A DNA stretch of 64,000 nucleotides, taken from assembly GCA_023439305.1 (NCBI GenBank), contig JAEXOO010000031.1:62001-126000 (forward strand). Direction: 5' to 3'. A program made the position numbers and the translations under genes. Of the stretch, positions 34,930 through 43,673 are shown piece after piece. Below the pieces are notes generated by a model. The model was not told the DNA's origin. It made no database searches and saw only the letters and a program-made list of their open reading frames with translations. This stretch comes from Pseudomonadota bacterium (lineage in GTDB: Bacteria > Pseudomonadota > Gammaproteobacteria > Burkholderiales > Burkholderiaceae_B). Position 1 is the stretch's first letter; every line of letters starts with the position of its first letter.

Positions 34930-35032
34930 CAAAATCAAGGGTTTACACCGTTGATCGTTCTTTTGCCTAAAAGCTATAAACCTAAAACAATTACATGCGA
35001 ACGCATGAAAATGACTTTAGGAGATAGCTGGC

Positions 35033-36187
35033 ATGAAGATCACCGCTGTACGCGCCATTCCGCTGAACGTGCCGTTCGAGTTCAATGCCGGAGGGATACG
35101 CAAGCCCTCCAACCTGGCCGTCTGCCATGTGGAAATCGAAACCGATGAAGGCATCACCGGCTATGGCTTGACCGCCATCACCGAGGAGCACCCGGTAGCC
35201 AGTGCCGTGAACGATATCCTGGCCAGCGATCTGATCGGGCAGGATCCTTTGAACACGGAACGGCTCTGGGACCGCATGTACTGGAACGTATGCCCGCGCG
35301 GCCAATCGGGCTACGGCATGCACGCTATTTCGGCCCTGGACATTGCCCTGTGGGACATCAAGGGCAAGGCCCTGGGCCAGCCGGTCTGGAAGCTGCTGGG
35401 CGGCGCGCGCGAACAAATTCCCGCCTACACCACCTTCGGCTTTTCCTTCCTGCAGGACGAAGAGCTGGTGCAGGTGGCGCGTGCCTGCGTGGAGCAAGGC
35501 TTTCGCGGGCTGAAGATGGTGGTCGGCCACAACGGCCTGCAGCGTCGAGATGAGCCGCGCTCGCTACAAGAGGTCGTGCGCCAGGACATACGCCGCATGG
35601 CACTGGTGCGCGACGCCATTCCAGCCGACATCGCCTTGTACATTGACGGCAACTGCAGCCTGGACTATTTCCACGCCAAGGAAATCGCCCTCGCCGCACG
35701 CGATCTGGACGTGGGTTTCTTTGAAGAGCCCATCACCCAGAACGACACCGGACGGCTGCGCGAGCTGCGTCAGCAGACCGGCATCACCATTGCCGCTGGT
35801 CAGAACGAAGGCCAGTCCTACCGTTTCCGCGATCTGCTGATGAATCAGGCGGTGGACATCGTGCAGCCCAATGTCCTGATATCCGGCGGTTTCACGCAAT
35901 CGCGCAAGATCTTCGGCCTGGCCGAAAGCTTTAACGCTTCAGTCGCCAACGGCGGCGCCTTCCCCTCCCACAACGGCCACTTGCACGCCGGCCTGCTCAA
36001 TGGCGGCGAAGTCGAATGGCATTTGGCCGCCAGCGCGATGATGGCCGAAATCTATACCGGCCTGCCCCAGCCCGAACAAGGCTGGATGCGCATGCCTCAG
36101 GCTCCTGGCCTGGGCTTGACGCCACGGCTGGATCAAATCGACAAGCTGCGCCGTCTTCCCGGCAGTCTCGGAAACGGCAAAGGCTGA
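35033..36187 (+). CDS. Divergent enolase-superfamily (MR/MLE) enzyme
   Basis: The 384-residue protein has the MR/MLE cap (VRAIPLNVPFEF and GYGLTAITEEHPVAS) and barrel (ISALDIALWDIKGKALGQPVW). Metal ligands are recognisable in IDGNCS and FFEEPI. However, the usual KxK on strand 2 reads KMVVG, so the second Lys is replaced by Val. The third ligand, normally GE, reads AGQNEG, with Gln at the expected Glu. The end motif is FPSHNGHLHA. It therefore belongs to a branch with altered chemistry or metal binding. AGGAG stands about 9 bases before the ATG. The next gene, 29 bases on, is a Bug binding protein, giving an uptake-plus-conversion pair. Confidence 0.88.
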   Translation: MKITAVRAIPLNVPFEFNAGGIRKPSNLAVCHVEIETDEGITGYGLTAITEEHPVASAVNDILASDLIGQDPLNTERLWDRMYWNVCPRGQSGYGMHAISALDIALWDIKGKALGQPVWKLLGGAREQIPAYTTFGFSFLQDEELVQVARACVEQGFRGLKMVVGHNGLQRRDEPRSLQEVVRQDIRRMALVRDAIPADIALYIDGNCSLDYFHAKEIALAARDLDVGFFEEPITQNDTGRLRELRQQTGITIAAGQNEGQSYRFRDLLMNQAVDIVQPNVLISGGFTQSRKIFGLAESFNASVANGGAFPSHNGHLHAGLLNGGEVEWHLAASAMMAEIYTGLPQPEQGWMRMPQAPGLGLTPRLDQIDKLRRLPGSLGNGKG

Positions 36188-36216
36188 TTCTCCCCCTACC
36201 AAAGAGGTAAGCAGAC

Positions 36217-37191
36217 ATGAAACCCTGGTCCCGTGTTGTTGTTGTCCTCAGTCTATTCCTGGCCGGCGCGCAAGGCGCCCTGGCCGCCCCGCCCGCCTGG
36301 GCGGAGCGACCGGTACGGCTGATCGTGCCGTCCGCCGCCGGCGGTTCCGGCGATACCCTGGCCCGTCCCCTGGCCGAAGCGCTAGGCCAGCAAATCGGCC
36401 AGACCGTCGTAGTGGAAAACAAAGGCGGAGTAGGCGGCGTGCTGGGTGCGGGCATGGTCGCCAGCTCCAGCCCCGCCGATCATCAATTGCTGTTCGGCGC
36501 CGTGCATCACACCATCGCCCCCGCCGTGCTGAAGAACTTCCCCTACGACACGCGCAAGGATCTGAAAGCCGTCACCTTGATTGCCGCCATGCCCAACGTG
36601 CTGGTGGTCAATGCCGCCTCGCCCTACAAGAGCGTGGACGACCTGCTGGCCGCGGCCCGCAAAGACAAGGGCGTGAACTACGGCACCAGCGGCGTGGGCA
36701 CCATGCTGCACCTGATGGCCGGCAAACTGGAGAAACTGTCCGACACGACCATGACTCCTGTGCATTACAAGGGCAGCGGCCCGGCGGTGATGGCGCTGAT
36801 CGGCGGCGACCAGATCGACTTCATGTTCGAGACCATGCCCTCGGCCGTCGCCCAGATACGTAATGGACGCCTGCGTGCACTGGCGGTATCCAGCCCCGAG
36901 CGCACCCAGGCCCTGCCCGACGTTCCGACCCTGAAGGAGCTGGGCCTGGACGAGCTGAGCGCCCAGACCTGGTATGGCATCTTCATGCAAGGCGACGTGC
37001 CCGATGCCACGGTGCAAAGCGTGGCCGACGCCATCCACAAGACCTTGCAGACCGACAAGATCCAGGCGATCTGGCAGACCAACGGCGCCCAGGTGCAATC
37101 CAATTCTCCGGCCGAGTTCACCGCCTACGTGGACCAGGAGCTGAACAACTGGGCCGACACGGTGCAGGTGCTGGGGCTGAGCAACTTCTGA
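36217..37191 (+). CDS. Bug-type solute-binding protein (second copy)
   Basis: This 324-residue periplasmic protein has a signal peptide (VVVVLSLFLAGAQGALA) and the Bug core motifs RLIVPSAAGGSGDTLARPL, VVVENKGGVGGVLGA and the VHYKGSGPAVMALIGG ligand loop. It differs markedly from the Bug proteins at 20667 and 47299. It follows the enolase-superfamily gene by 29 bases and is ended by a strong terminator at 37247. The ligand is probably the substrate of that enzyme, an organic acid. Confidence 0.93.
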   Translation: MKPWSRVVVVLSLFLAGAQGALAAPPAWAERPVRLIVPSAAGGSGDTLARPLAEALGQQIGQTVVVENKGGVGGVLGAGMVASSSPADHQLLFGAVHHTIAPAVLKNFPYDTRKDLKAVTLIAAMPNVLVVNAASPYKSVDDLLAAARKDKGVNYGTSGVGTMLHLMAGKLEKLSDTTMTPVHYKGSGPAVMALIGGDQIDFMFETMPSAVAQIRNGRLRALAVSSPERTQALPDVPTLKELGLDELSAQTWYGIFMQGDVPDATVQSVADAIHKTLQTDKIQAIWQTNGAQVQSNSPAEFTAYVDQELNNWADTVQVLGLSNF

Positions 37192-37246
37192 TCACGCCGC
37201 GCCCCTGGGCTAAGCGCTGATCACCGTATTGCATCGCTCAGAAAAA

Positions 37247-37287
37247 GGCCGCCAGGACAGCTCCCTTTGCTGCCCTGGCGGCCTTTT
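37247..37287 (+). terminator. Rho-independent terminator after the second Bug gene
   Basis: GGCCGCCAGGACAGC, a 7-base loop and GCTGCCCTGGCGGCC form a 15-bp stem with one mismatch, followed by TTTT. An A-run precedes it, so it may also work in reverse. It closes the 35033-37191 operon. Confidence 0.88.
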
Positions 37288-37327
37288 CGTTATGCTGTAG
37301 GATTGTCGTCCCGCATCCTACCGCAAC

Positions 37328-37969
37328 ATGCTCTGCACTTTTGCCCCCTTCCCCGAACTGGCCGCCCTCTTGCTGCCGCATTCCAGCGGCTGCGAAGGCG
37401 ACGGCTCACACGATCTGTCCCACCTGCAACGTGTCTGGAAGAATGTGCGCGCCATTCAAGAAAACGAAGGCGGAAATCTGCGCATTTTGCTGGCCGCCAC
37501 CCTGCTACACGACTGTGTGGCGGTAGAAAAGAGCTCTCCTCTGCGCGCTCAAGCCTCGACGCTGGCGGCAGAAAAAGCCGGAACCATTCTGGAACAGCAC
37601 GGCTGGAGTGCGCCGGACCAGGAAGCGGTGATGCATGCCGTGCAGACACATAGTTTTTCCGCTGGCCTGCCTCCCCGGAGCCTGGAGGCCCGCATCCTGC
37701 AAGACGCCGACAGATTGGACGCCATTGGCGCCCTGGGCATCGCGCGCTGCTTTTATACAGCCGGGCGTATGGGCTCCAGCCTGTATCATCCGCAGGACCC
37801 CTCGGCGCAAAACCGCCCCCTGGACGACGCCCGCTATGCTTTGGATCATTTCCCGGCCAAACTACTGACCCTGGCTGATGGCTTCCAGACATCTGCCGGC
37901 CGCACACTGGCGGCGCAGCGGCAGGCGCGCATGCAACGCTACGTACAGGACCTGCTGGACGAACTGTGA
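37328..37969 (+). CDS. HD-domain phosphohydrolase
   Basis: The 213-residue protein has the metal-binding pattern of HD-superfamily phosphohydrolases: an early His (HDLSHLQRVWKN), the HD pair in LLHDCV and a late Asp in QDADRLDAIGA. The overall layout matches the YedJ-like branch, whose substrates are unproven but include nucleotides. It faces a MazG-type pyrophosphohydrolase, with 39 bases between the two stop codons. A shared theme of nucleotide clean-up is possible but not shown. Confidence 0.85.
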   Translation: MLCTFAPFPELAALLLPHSSGCEGDGSHDLSHLQRVWKNVRAIQENEGGNLRILLAATLLHDCVAVEKSSPLRAQASTLAAEKAGTILEQHGWSAPDQEAVMHAVQTHSFSAGLPPRSLEARILQDADRLDAIGALGIARCFYTAGRMGSSLYHPQDPSAQNRPLDDARYALDHFPAKLLTLADGFQTSAGRTLAAQRQARMQRYVQDLLDEL

Positions 37970-38008
37970 TCATCGTCAGGAGTGCGCAACAAAGGCCGAC
38001 GGTTGGCC

Positions 38009-38389
38009 TTACAGCTCCGTGTATTTCTTGTTCGTGCCGCGCACTTTGTCGGCCGGGTATTTCTGGGCGTTCTTGGCGATCTTGCGCGTGACGGCGTCAT
38101 TCATGTCCACGCCCAACACATAGGCCAGGCGACTCAGATAAATCTGCACATCCGCCAGCTCGTCGCGCACCGCTTCGGCCGTGCGCGGGTCCGATCCGGC
38201 CTGACGCGACTGCTCTTCGGTCAACCACTGGAATATCTCCACCAGCTCGCCGACTTCATTGGTCAGGGCCATCGCCAGATTCTTAGGACTGTGAAATTGC
38301 TCCCAATCGCGTTCGCGCGCAAATTCGGCCACCTTGGCGTTCAAGGCGGATAGTTCCATCAAGGGACGATCGGAAGAAGATTCAGACAC
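38009..38389 (-). CDS. MazG-like nucleotide pyrophosphohydrolase (DCTPP1 type)
   Basis: The 126-residue all-helical protein resembles dCTP pyrophosphatases. It has FARERDWEQFHSPKNLAMAL, the ExxE metal motif in NEVGELVEIFQW and DELADVQIYLSRLA, and a C-terminal KNAQKYPADKVRG. Such enzymes hydrolyse non-canonical or surplus dNTPs to monophosphates and protect DNA. The length is normal. Confidence 0.9.
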   Translation of the reverse strand: MSESSSDRPLMELSALNAKVAEFARERDWEQFHSPKNLAMALTNEVGELVEIFQWLTEEQSRQAGSDPRTAEAVRDELADVQIYLSRLAYVLGVDMNDAVTRKIAKNAQKYPADKVRGTNKKYTEL

Positions 38390-38508
38390 GGCGGCACCAC
38401 TTCAAAAAAAGACTCCCTGCATACTACGAGGCGTCGGGCTGCTGCGCAATGCGACACGCCACCCGACCTGCGCCGGTATTTGACGATTGAAAGGATTTAT
38501 TCAATAAT

Positions 38509-38527
38509 TGATAATGATTCTCGTTTA
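38509..38527 (+). promoter_or_regulatory. Fur box upstream of the siderophore AraC regulator
   Basis: TGATAATGATTCTCGTTT matches the Fur consensus GATAATGATAATCATTATC fully in its first half (GATAATGAT). It ends 5 bases before the ATG at 38533, so Fur binding would block translation start and promoter alike. Confidence 0.8.
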
Positions 38528-38532
38528 ATACC

Positions 38533-39396
38533 ATGCCTGCTCATCTTTCCGAACAATGGCACCTTCAAGCCGACACCGCTGCGCTGACGATCAGCGGCGG
38601 CTTGCTGCGCGTCCAGACAGGGCAGACTATCACCGAGGAAAATGAAGCCGGACTGAAACTGGTGCTGCTGCTGGGCGGGGGAGCTGTGCACTATCACATG
38701 CCGCACACCCCGGCCGCCCAGGTACAGGGCCCCGCGCTGCACCTGAGCCTTAGCCGCCAGCCTTTCATCGTCAAGCATAGCTTTCAGGCGGATGCGCCTT
38801 TGCATTACGTCGCCATACGCATGCCCGAGCACGCTCTGGACGAATGGCTGGATCTGGACGCCGCTGCATGGGGACGGCGCGCAGAATCAGCCCCTTTCAT
38901 CCTTGACAGTCAGGCTGATAAGTCGCTCCAGGCGCTGGCGCGTCAATTGTTGCTCTGCCCGCTGCAGGGCGACCTGCGCCAGATGTATTTATCAGGAAAA
39001 GCACTGGAATTGACGGCGACCGTGCTGGCGGGGTTGGACCATGGCAGCGCAGCGGCATCCCCCGCCGCCGTCAGCTTGCCGGCGCGCCGGCGTGAATGCC
39101 TGCACCACGCACGCGCCCTCTTGCTGCAGGATCTGTCCCATACGCCCAGCCTGGAGGCGCTGGCGGCGCACGTCGGCTTGAGTGTCACCCATTTGACCCG
39201 AGGCTTTCGTCAACTCTTCGGCCTGAGCGTCTATGCGTTCGTACGCGAGCAGCGCCTGGAGCTGGCTTACCGCCTGCTGGCGACGGGAGAATGCTCGGTA
39301 TCCCATGCAGCAGGCTTGTGCGGCTACAGCGATTCCCATTTTTCCCAAGCCTTCCAGAAGCGTTTCGGCATCGCGCCGCGCCGCTTGCGCGCCTGA
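38533..39396 (+). CDS. AraC-family regulator of siderophore uptake (AlcR/PchR-like)
   Basis: The 287-residue regulator has the N-terminal sensor of the PchR/AlcR group (GLKLVLLLGGGAVHY and APLHYVAIRMPEHAL). Its C-terminal AraC DNA-binding domain includes LEALAAHVGLSVTHLTRGFR and CGYSDSHFSQAFQKRFGIAP. These regulators sense an iron-siderophore complex and activate the receptor gene next door; Fur represses them when iron is plentiful. It is followed by a TonB receptor 124 bases away, with its own Fur box, so the unit is a classical xenosiderophore-induction set. Confidence 0.92.
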   Translation: MPAHLSEQWHLQADTAALTISGGLLRVQTGQTITEENEAGLKLVLLLGGGAVHYHMPHTPAAQVQGPALHLSLSRQPFIVKHSFQADAPLHYVAIRMPEHALDEWLDLDAAAWGRRAESAPFILDSQADKSLQALARQLLLCPLQGDLRQMYLSGKALELTATVLAGLDHGSAAASPAAVSLPARRRECLHHARALLLQDLSHTPSLEALAAHVGLSVTHLTRGFRQLFGLSVYAFVREQRLELAYRLLATGECSVSHAAGLCGYSDSHFSQAFQKRFGIAPRRLRA

Positions 39397-39480
39397 TCCG
39401 CACTGCATCGCATACCGGCAAACGCCAGACAAATACCGGCCGGCGACAATGCGAAGCGCCTGCTCTCCATAAAATAGATG

Positions 39481-39499
39481 AGATTGATTATCAATAACA
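39481..39499 (+). promoter_or_regulatory. Fur-box-like site upstream of the siderophore receptor
   Basis: AGATTGATTATCAATAACA contains the core TGATTATCAAT, an approximate inverted repeat matching the Fur consensus in about two thirds of positions. It lies 21 bases before the ATG at 39521, typical of Fur-repressed receptor genes. Confidence 0.65.
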
Positions 39500-39520
39500 A
39501 CTCATCAGAGAGAAGCCCCC

Positions 39521-41611
39521 GTGCAGACCCTTCCTTCTTACCGGCATGCCGTCACGGCCCTGCTGCTGATCAGCCCCGCCGTTTTCGCCCAGACCCCGGC
39601 GCCGGTCAGTCAACTGGCCGACATTGTCGTGTCCGCGCAGCGAGATACGAATCCCCAATTAATGAAGGGCTCGCAGACCCTGAAAGAGACGCCTCAATCC
39701 GTCACCATCATCACCCGTGAGCGCATGGATCAGCAGAACCTGCAAAGCCTGGACGAGGTCTTGCAGCATGCGCCCGGCATTACCGTGCAGCCTTATCAGC
39801 TCCTGACCACTGGCTATTACGCACGCGGCTTCAAGATAGACTCTTTCCAGCAAGACGGCGTCCCGATCCAGATGGGGCAGATGGCCAGCCCGCCCCAGGA
39901 CATGGGCATTTACGAACGCGTGGAAATTCTGCGCGGCGCCAACGGCCTAATGCAGGGCGCGGGCAACCCCGCCGCCACGGTCAACCTGGTGCCCAAGCGC
40001 GCTCCGCGCGATTTCCTGGCCCAAGGCGAACTATCCGCCGGCAGCTGGAATCGCTATCGCGGCCTGGTGGATGTAGGCGGCCCGCTCAGCGCCAGCGGCC
40101 ACCTGCGCGCCCGCCTGATCGCCAGCCACGAAGACCGTGATTTTTTCTATGATGTCGCCGGCCAGAAATCCAGCACTGTCTACGGCACTGCAGACCTGGA
40201 CCTGGGCGAGGACACCACGCTGACTGTCGGTCTGCAGCATCAGCGCATCCGATCCACCACCAATATGGCCGGGGTGCCTTTTTACCGGGACGGCACGGAC
40301 ATAGGCCTGCCGCGCTCGACTTATCTGGACGTGGACTGGGATCGCTTCAACTGGGACACGACCCGCGTATTCGGCGGTATCGAACACAACTTCAGCAATG
40401 AGTGGACCGCCAAGCTGAACCTGAACTGGCAGGACGGCGATTCCATCCTGAAATATGCCGGCGCCAACGGCGCCGTGCACCCGCTGACCGGTGCAGGCCC
40501 AAGGCTGACGGGCGGGGCCTATAAATTCGAGAACCGCCAGACCAGCGTGGATGGCTATGTGAACGGCCCCTTCAGCCTGCTGGGCCGTCGCCACGAAGCA
40601 ACCCTAGGCATGAACTACCAGCGCACGAGCCTGGAACAGTTTTCCGGCAACTTCCTCGCACCTGTCAATCAGACCGTGAACGTCTGGGATTGGGACCCCG
40701 GCAGTGTGCCGGAACCCGCCGTGGGGCCTTACGCGTCCCGCGGCCCGACCAAAACCACACAATCCGGGCTATATGCCGTGGGGCGCTTTTCGCTGGCCGA
40801 TCCGCTGACACTGGTCACGGGCCTGCGTCTGAGCCAATGGAAACAAGACGGCGCGGGCACGTCCAGCAAACTGAGCAATGAATGGACACCCTATGGCGGG
40901 CTGATCCTGGACATCACCCCGCAATGGTCTGTCTACACCAGCTACGCACAGATCTTTCAGCCGCAGACCCAGACCACCTGGGACGGACAGACGCTGGACC
41001 CGGTCAAAGGCACAAATCTGGAAGCGGGTATCAAAGGCGAACTGCTGGACGGGCGCTTGAATACCAGCCTGGCCGTGTTCAACATACGCCAGCGCAACCG
41101 CGCCCAGGCAGACCCTGCCTATCCGTGCGTGGGCATGAGCTGCTTTTACGTCAGCAGCGGCGAAGTGGAAAGCCAGGGAGTGGAAGCCGAGATCAGCGGT
41201 CAACCCCTGCCCGGACTGGATCTGTCCCTGGCCTACACCTACAACACCAGCAAGTACTTGAAAGACGCCCAATCGCAAGGCCAGCCTTTTGCCAGCTTCA
41301 CTCCCAAGCACATCGCCCGCCTGTGGGCCAACTACACCTTTCCGTGGGACAACCACCGTTTGAGCGCAGGCCTGGGGGTGCAAGCGCAAAGCGCCTACAC
41401 CGTTCAGTCCGGCGGCTTGACCCTGCGTCAGGGCGGATATGCCCTGGCCAACGCCCGCCTGGGATACCGCATCAACAAGAACCTGAATGCGGCCCTGCAC
41501 ATCAACAATCTGTTTGACCGCCACTACTATCAAAGCCTGTCCGGCCCGCAGTGGAACAACCGCTATGGCGAGCCGCGCAACGTCATGCTGACCTTGCGCG
41601 CCCAGTACTGA
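39521..41611 (+). CDS. TonB-dependent ferric-siderophore receptor (FhuE/FpvA-like)
   Basis: The 696-residue outer-membrane receptor has a signal peptide ending at AVFAQ, a plug domain (LKETPQSVTIITRERMDQQ, LDEVLQHAPGI, YERVEILRGANGLMQG) and a 22-strand-type barrel. It ends in the aromatic signature LTLRAQY. It lacks the extra N-terminal signalling domain, so regulation runs through the AraC protein, not a sigma/anti-sigma pair. Its plug pattern is closest to coprogen/hydroxamate receptors, though ligand prediction is weak. The following PepSY, cupin and MFS genes are tightly spaced or overlapping and form one operon. Confidence 0.95.
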   Translation: MQTLPSYRHAVTALLLISPAVFAQTPAPVSQLADIVVSAQRDTNPQLMKGSQTLKETPQSVTIITRERMDQQNLQSLDEVLQHAPGITVQPYQLLTTGYYARGFKIDSFQQDGVPIQMGQMASPPQDMGIYERVEILRGANGLMQGAGNPAATVNLVPKRAPRDFLAQGELSAGSWNRYRGLVDVGGPLSASGHLRARLIASHEDRDFFYDVAGQKSSTVYGTADLDLGEDTTLTVGLQHQRIRSTTNMAGVPFYRDGTDIGLPRSTYLDVDWDRFNWDTTRVFGGIEHNFSNEWTAKLNLNWQDGDSILKYAGANGAVHPLTGAGPRLTGGAYKFENRQTSVDGYVNGPFSLLGRRHEATLGMNYQRTSLEQFSGNFLAPVNQTVNVWDWDPGSVPEPAVGPYASRGPTKTTQSGLYAVGRFSLADPLTLVTGLRLSQWKQDGAGTSSKLSNEWTPYGGLILDITPQWSVYTSYAQIFQPQTQTTWDGQTLDPVKGTNLEAGIKGELLDGRLNTSLAVFNIRQRNRAQADPAYPCVGMSCFYVSSGEVESQGVEAEISGQPLPGLDLSLAYTYNTSKYLKDAQSQGQPFASFTPKHIARLWANYTFPWDNHRLSAGLGVQAQSAYTVQSGGLTLRQGGYALANARLGYRINKNLNAALHINNLFDRHYYQSLSGPQWNNRYGEPRNVMLTLRAQY

Positions 41612-41612
41612 C

Positions 41613-43289
41613 ATGCGAACGCCCCGCTTCGGGGGCCGGCTCCGGGGCCTGTTGGCCCTGGGCCTGGCTCCCCTGCTCAGCCTAGGCGCCGCCATCGCCG
41701 TAACCGCCTGGGGACCCGGCGCCGATGCGCTGAACCGCCTGTATGCCGGTTTGTTCACAGGCGTGCTGCTGCAAGGCCTGTTGCTCGGCGTATGTCTGCT
41801 GGCGCGTCGCCCCGCCGGACTGACGCTTAAACGCGCTCTGTCCATCAGTCATGGCTGGGCGGGCGCCGCCCTGGGCGCCATGCTCTTCATCATCTGCATC
41901 AGCGGCGCGCTGGCTGTCCTCAAGCCCGAACTGCGACGCTGGGAAATGCCCTCCGAGCGCTCTGTTTTCAGCACCGCATTCGCGATCGATGATGTTTTTC
42001 AGCAAGGGCGACACGCCTTTCCGCTGGCGAGCGCATGGCGGCTGGAATGGCCTGACGACCACACCCCGACCCTGCGCATTCAAGCGGCAGGCCCGCAACA
42101 GCGCGGCCGAGAGCCTGTTCCCGCCTTGTCCTTTCCCTTCGCTGCGCCGCTCTACGGCGACCTGAGCGGCCTGCTGTCCCGCCTGCACTCGAATTTATAC
42201 GCCGGTTTTCCGGGCCGCATCCTGGTCAGTTTATTCGGTTTTGGCCTGACCCTGCTTGTTCTGGGCGGGCTGGTGCTGCATCCACGCCAGGCTGGCTCAG
42301 TGCTGCGCCTGCGCCGGCGTTCGGGCTTACGCACTCTGGCCTATGACAGCCATAAGCTGGCGGGCCTGTGGCTGCTGCCCTTGCTCCTGCTGATCGCCAC
42401 AACCGGCATTTTTTCGGGTCTGGGCGCGCTGGGCACGGTGCAACTGGCTCCCTATGCCTTTCCCGATCAGCCCGGCCGTGTCATGCAGGAGCTGATGCCG
42501 TCGTATGCGCGCCCCGCCCTGGGCCAGGCCGCCGACATGGCCAGCCTGGACGAGCTGCTGCGCCGGCATCATCATGCGCAGCCCGGCTTTCAGATGCACA
42601 GCATGACCGTGCACCATTGGGGCGACTCGCACGCCTACGCGACCGTACAGGGAACACAGCGCTGGCAACTGAGCACGCCGCTGTTTGAACGCTACCACTA
42701 CGCCCTGGCCGACCTGTCCCTGCTGCATCATGACAGCGCGGCCCAGCGCGGTCTGTTCACCCAAGGCTTCATCGCCATCCAACCGCTGCACTTCGCCCAG
42801 TACGCGGGCCCGGCCAGCCGCTGGCTGCATGCTCTGGGCGGTCTGGCGGCCGCGTTGCTGGCCGCCAGCGGCGTCTGGCTATGGCTTCAACGGCACACCA
42901 AAGCGCCGCCGGGTCCACGGCGTGCGCCTTGGCTGGCCGGCCTGATGCTGGGGCTGATGCTGGCGTGCTGCACCCTGTTTGCCGTGACCGCTCTGTCTCC
43001 CGATACCTGGCCCCTGCGCGCCCGCTGGCAATCCTGGAGCTTCGCGCTGGCTTGGATCAGCGGACTGCTGGCGTGCCTGCTGCCTGTGACTTCGCTGCGG
43101 CGGCGCTCACACTGCCTGCTCAGATTAAGCAGCCTGTTGCTCCTCGTAGCGGCGAGCGCCAGCCTGCTGCGCGCCGGCACTGAATCAGCGCCTGTCGATC
43201 TGGCTCCCTTGCTCATCAACTTGATTCTGCTGTCCATGGCCGCCTTGCTCTGGCAAGGAGGCCGACAGCTCGCTAGGACTTCATCATGA
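41613..43289 (+). CDS. PepSY-associated transmembrane protein of iron uptake (PiuB/FsrB-like)
   Basis: The 558-residue inner-membrane protein shows about eight hydrophobic segments and PepSY-type regions. Conserved features are the SHGWAGAALGAMLFIICISGALAV helix, HSNLYAGFPGR and DSHKLAGLWLLPLLLLIATTGIF. His-rich blocks (RRHHHAQPGFQMHS) could bind metal or heme. Relatives in siderophore operons are ferric-siderophore reductases that free iron in the periplasm. The gene starts 1 base after the receptor stop and overlaps the cupin gene as ATGA. Confidence 0.87.
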   Translation: MRTPRFGGRLRGLLALGLAPLLSLGAAIAVTAWGPGADALNRLYAGLFTGVLLQGLLLGVCLLARRPAGLTLKRALSISHGWAGAALGAMLFIICISGALAVLKPELRRWEMPSERSVFSTAFAIDDVFQQGRHAFPLASAWRLEWPDDHTPTLRIQAAGPQQRGREPVPALSFPFAAPLYGDLSGLLSRLHSNLYAGFPGRILVSLFGFGLTLLVLGGLVLHPRQAGSVLRLRRRSGLRTLAYDSHKLAGLWLLPLLLLIATTGIFSGLGALGTVQLAPYAFPDQPGRVMQELMPSYARPALGQAADMASLDELLRRHHHAQPGFQMHSMTVHHWGDSHAYATVQGTQRWQLSTPLFERYHYALADLSLLHHDSAAQRGLFTQGFIAIQPLHFAQYAGPASRWLHALGGLAAALLAASGVWLWLQRHTKAPPGPRRAPWLAGLMLGLMLACCTLFAVTALSPDTWPLRARWQSWSFALAWISGLLACLLPVTSLRRRSHCLLRLSSLLLLVAASASLLRAGTESAPVDLAPLLINLILLSMAALLWQGGRQLARTSS

Positions 43290-43672
43290 CATCGCCCTTG
43301 CCCTTCAACCTGTCCCAGACACTGGCGGCCCTGCAGGCCGACGCCACCGTACAGTTGCTGCCCTTCCATGATCGCGGCCGCACTCGCGCCGACTGGATAG
43401 TCGGTGTGCGCGCTTTTACCGATTCGGCCTCGGTCCACGGCAGCCACTGGGAGCGGCATCCTTGCGGAGACGAAATCCTGACGCTGCTGGAAGGCCGTCT
43501 GGACGTCATCCTGGAGGACACCCCAGAGCCCAGGCGCCTGACCCTGCAGGCCCATCAATCCTGTGTCGTGCCTCGCGGCTGCTGGCACCGTCTTGAAGTC
43601 ACCGTTCCCGGACGGCTGCTTTTTATCACCCCTACCGCCGACAGCGAACATCGTCCGCACGAGGACCACTGA
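43286..43672 (+). CDS. Small cupin-domain protein in the siderophore operon
   Basis: The 128-residue single-domain cupin has the pattern VHGSHWERHPCGDEILTLLEG (first cupin motif, with His, His and Glu) and CVVPRGCWHRLEV (second motif with His). It can bind a metal such as iron or manganese. Its role in siderophore operons is unproven; release of iron or chemical modification of the siderophore are options. It overlaps the upstream gene by 4 bases and the MFS gene begins 1 base after its stop. Confidence 0.82.
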   Translation: MTSPLPFNLSQTLAALQADATVQLLPFHDRGRTRADWIVGVRAFTDSASVHGSHWERHPCGDEILTLLEGRLDVILEDTPEPRRLTLQAHQSCVVPRGCWHRLEVTVPGRLLFITPTADSEHRPHEDH

Positions 43673-43673
43673 C

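Noticed and set aside
40769..41845. Open frame of 358 codons antisense to the siderophore receptor
   Set aside because: It covers the conserved barrel of the receptor, has no ribosome site and shows no domain.
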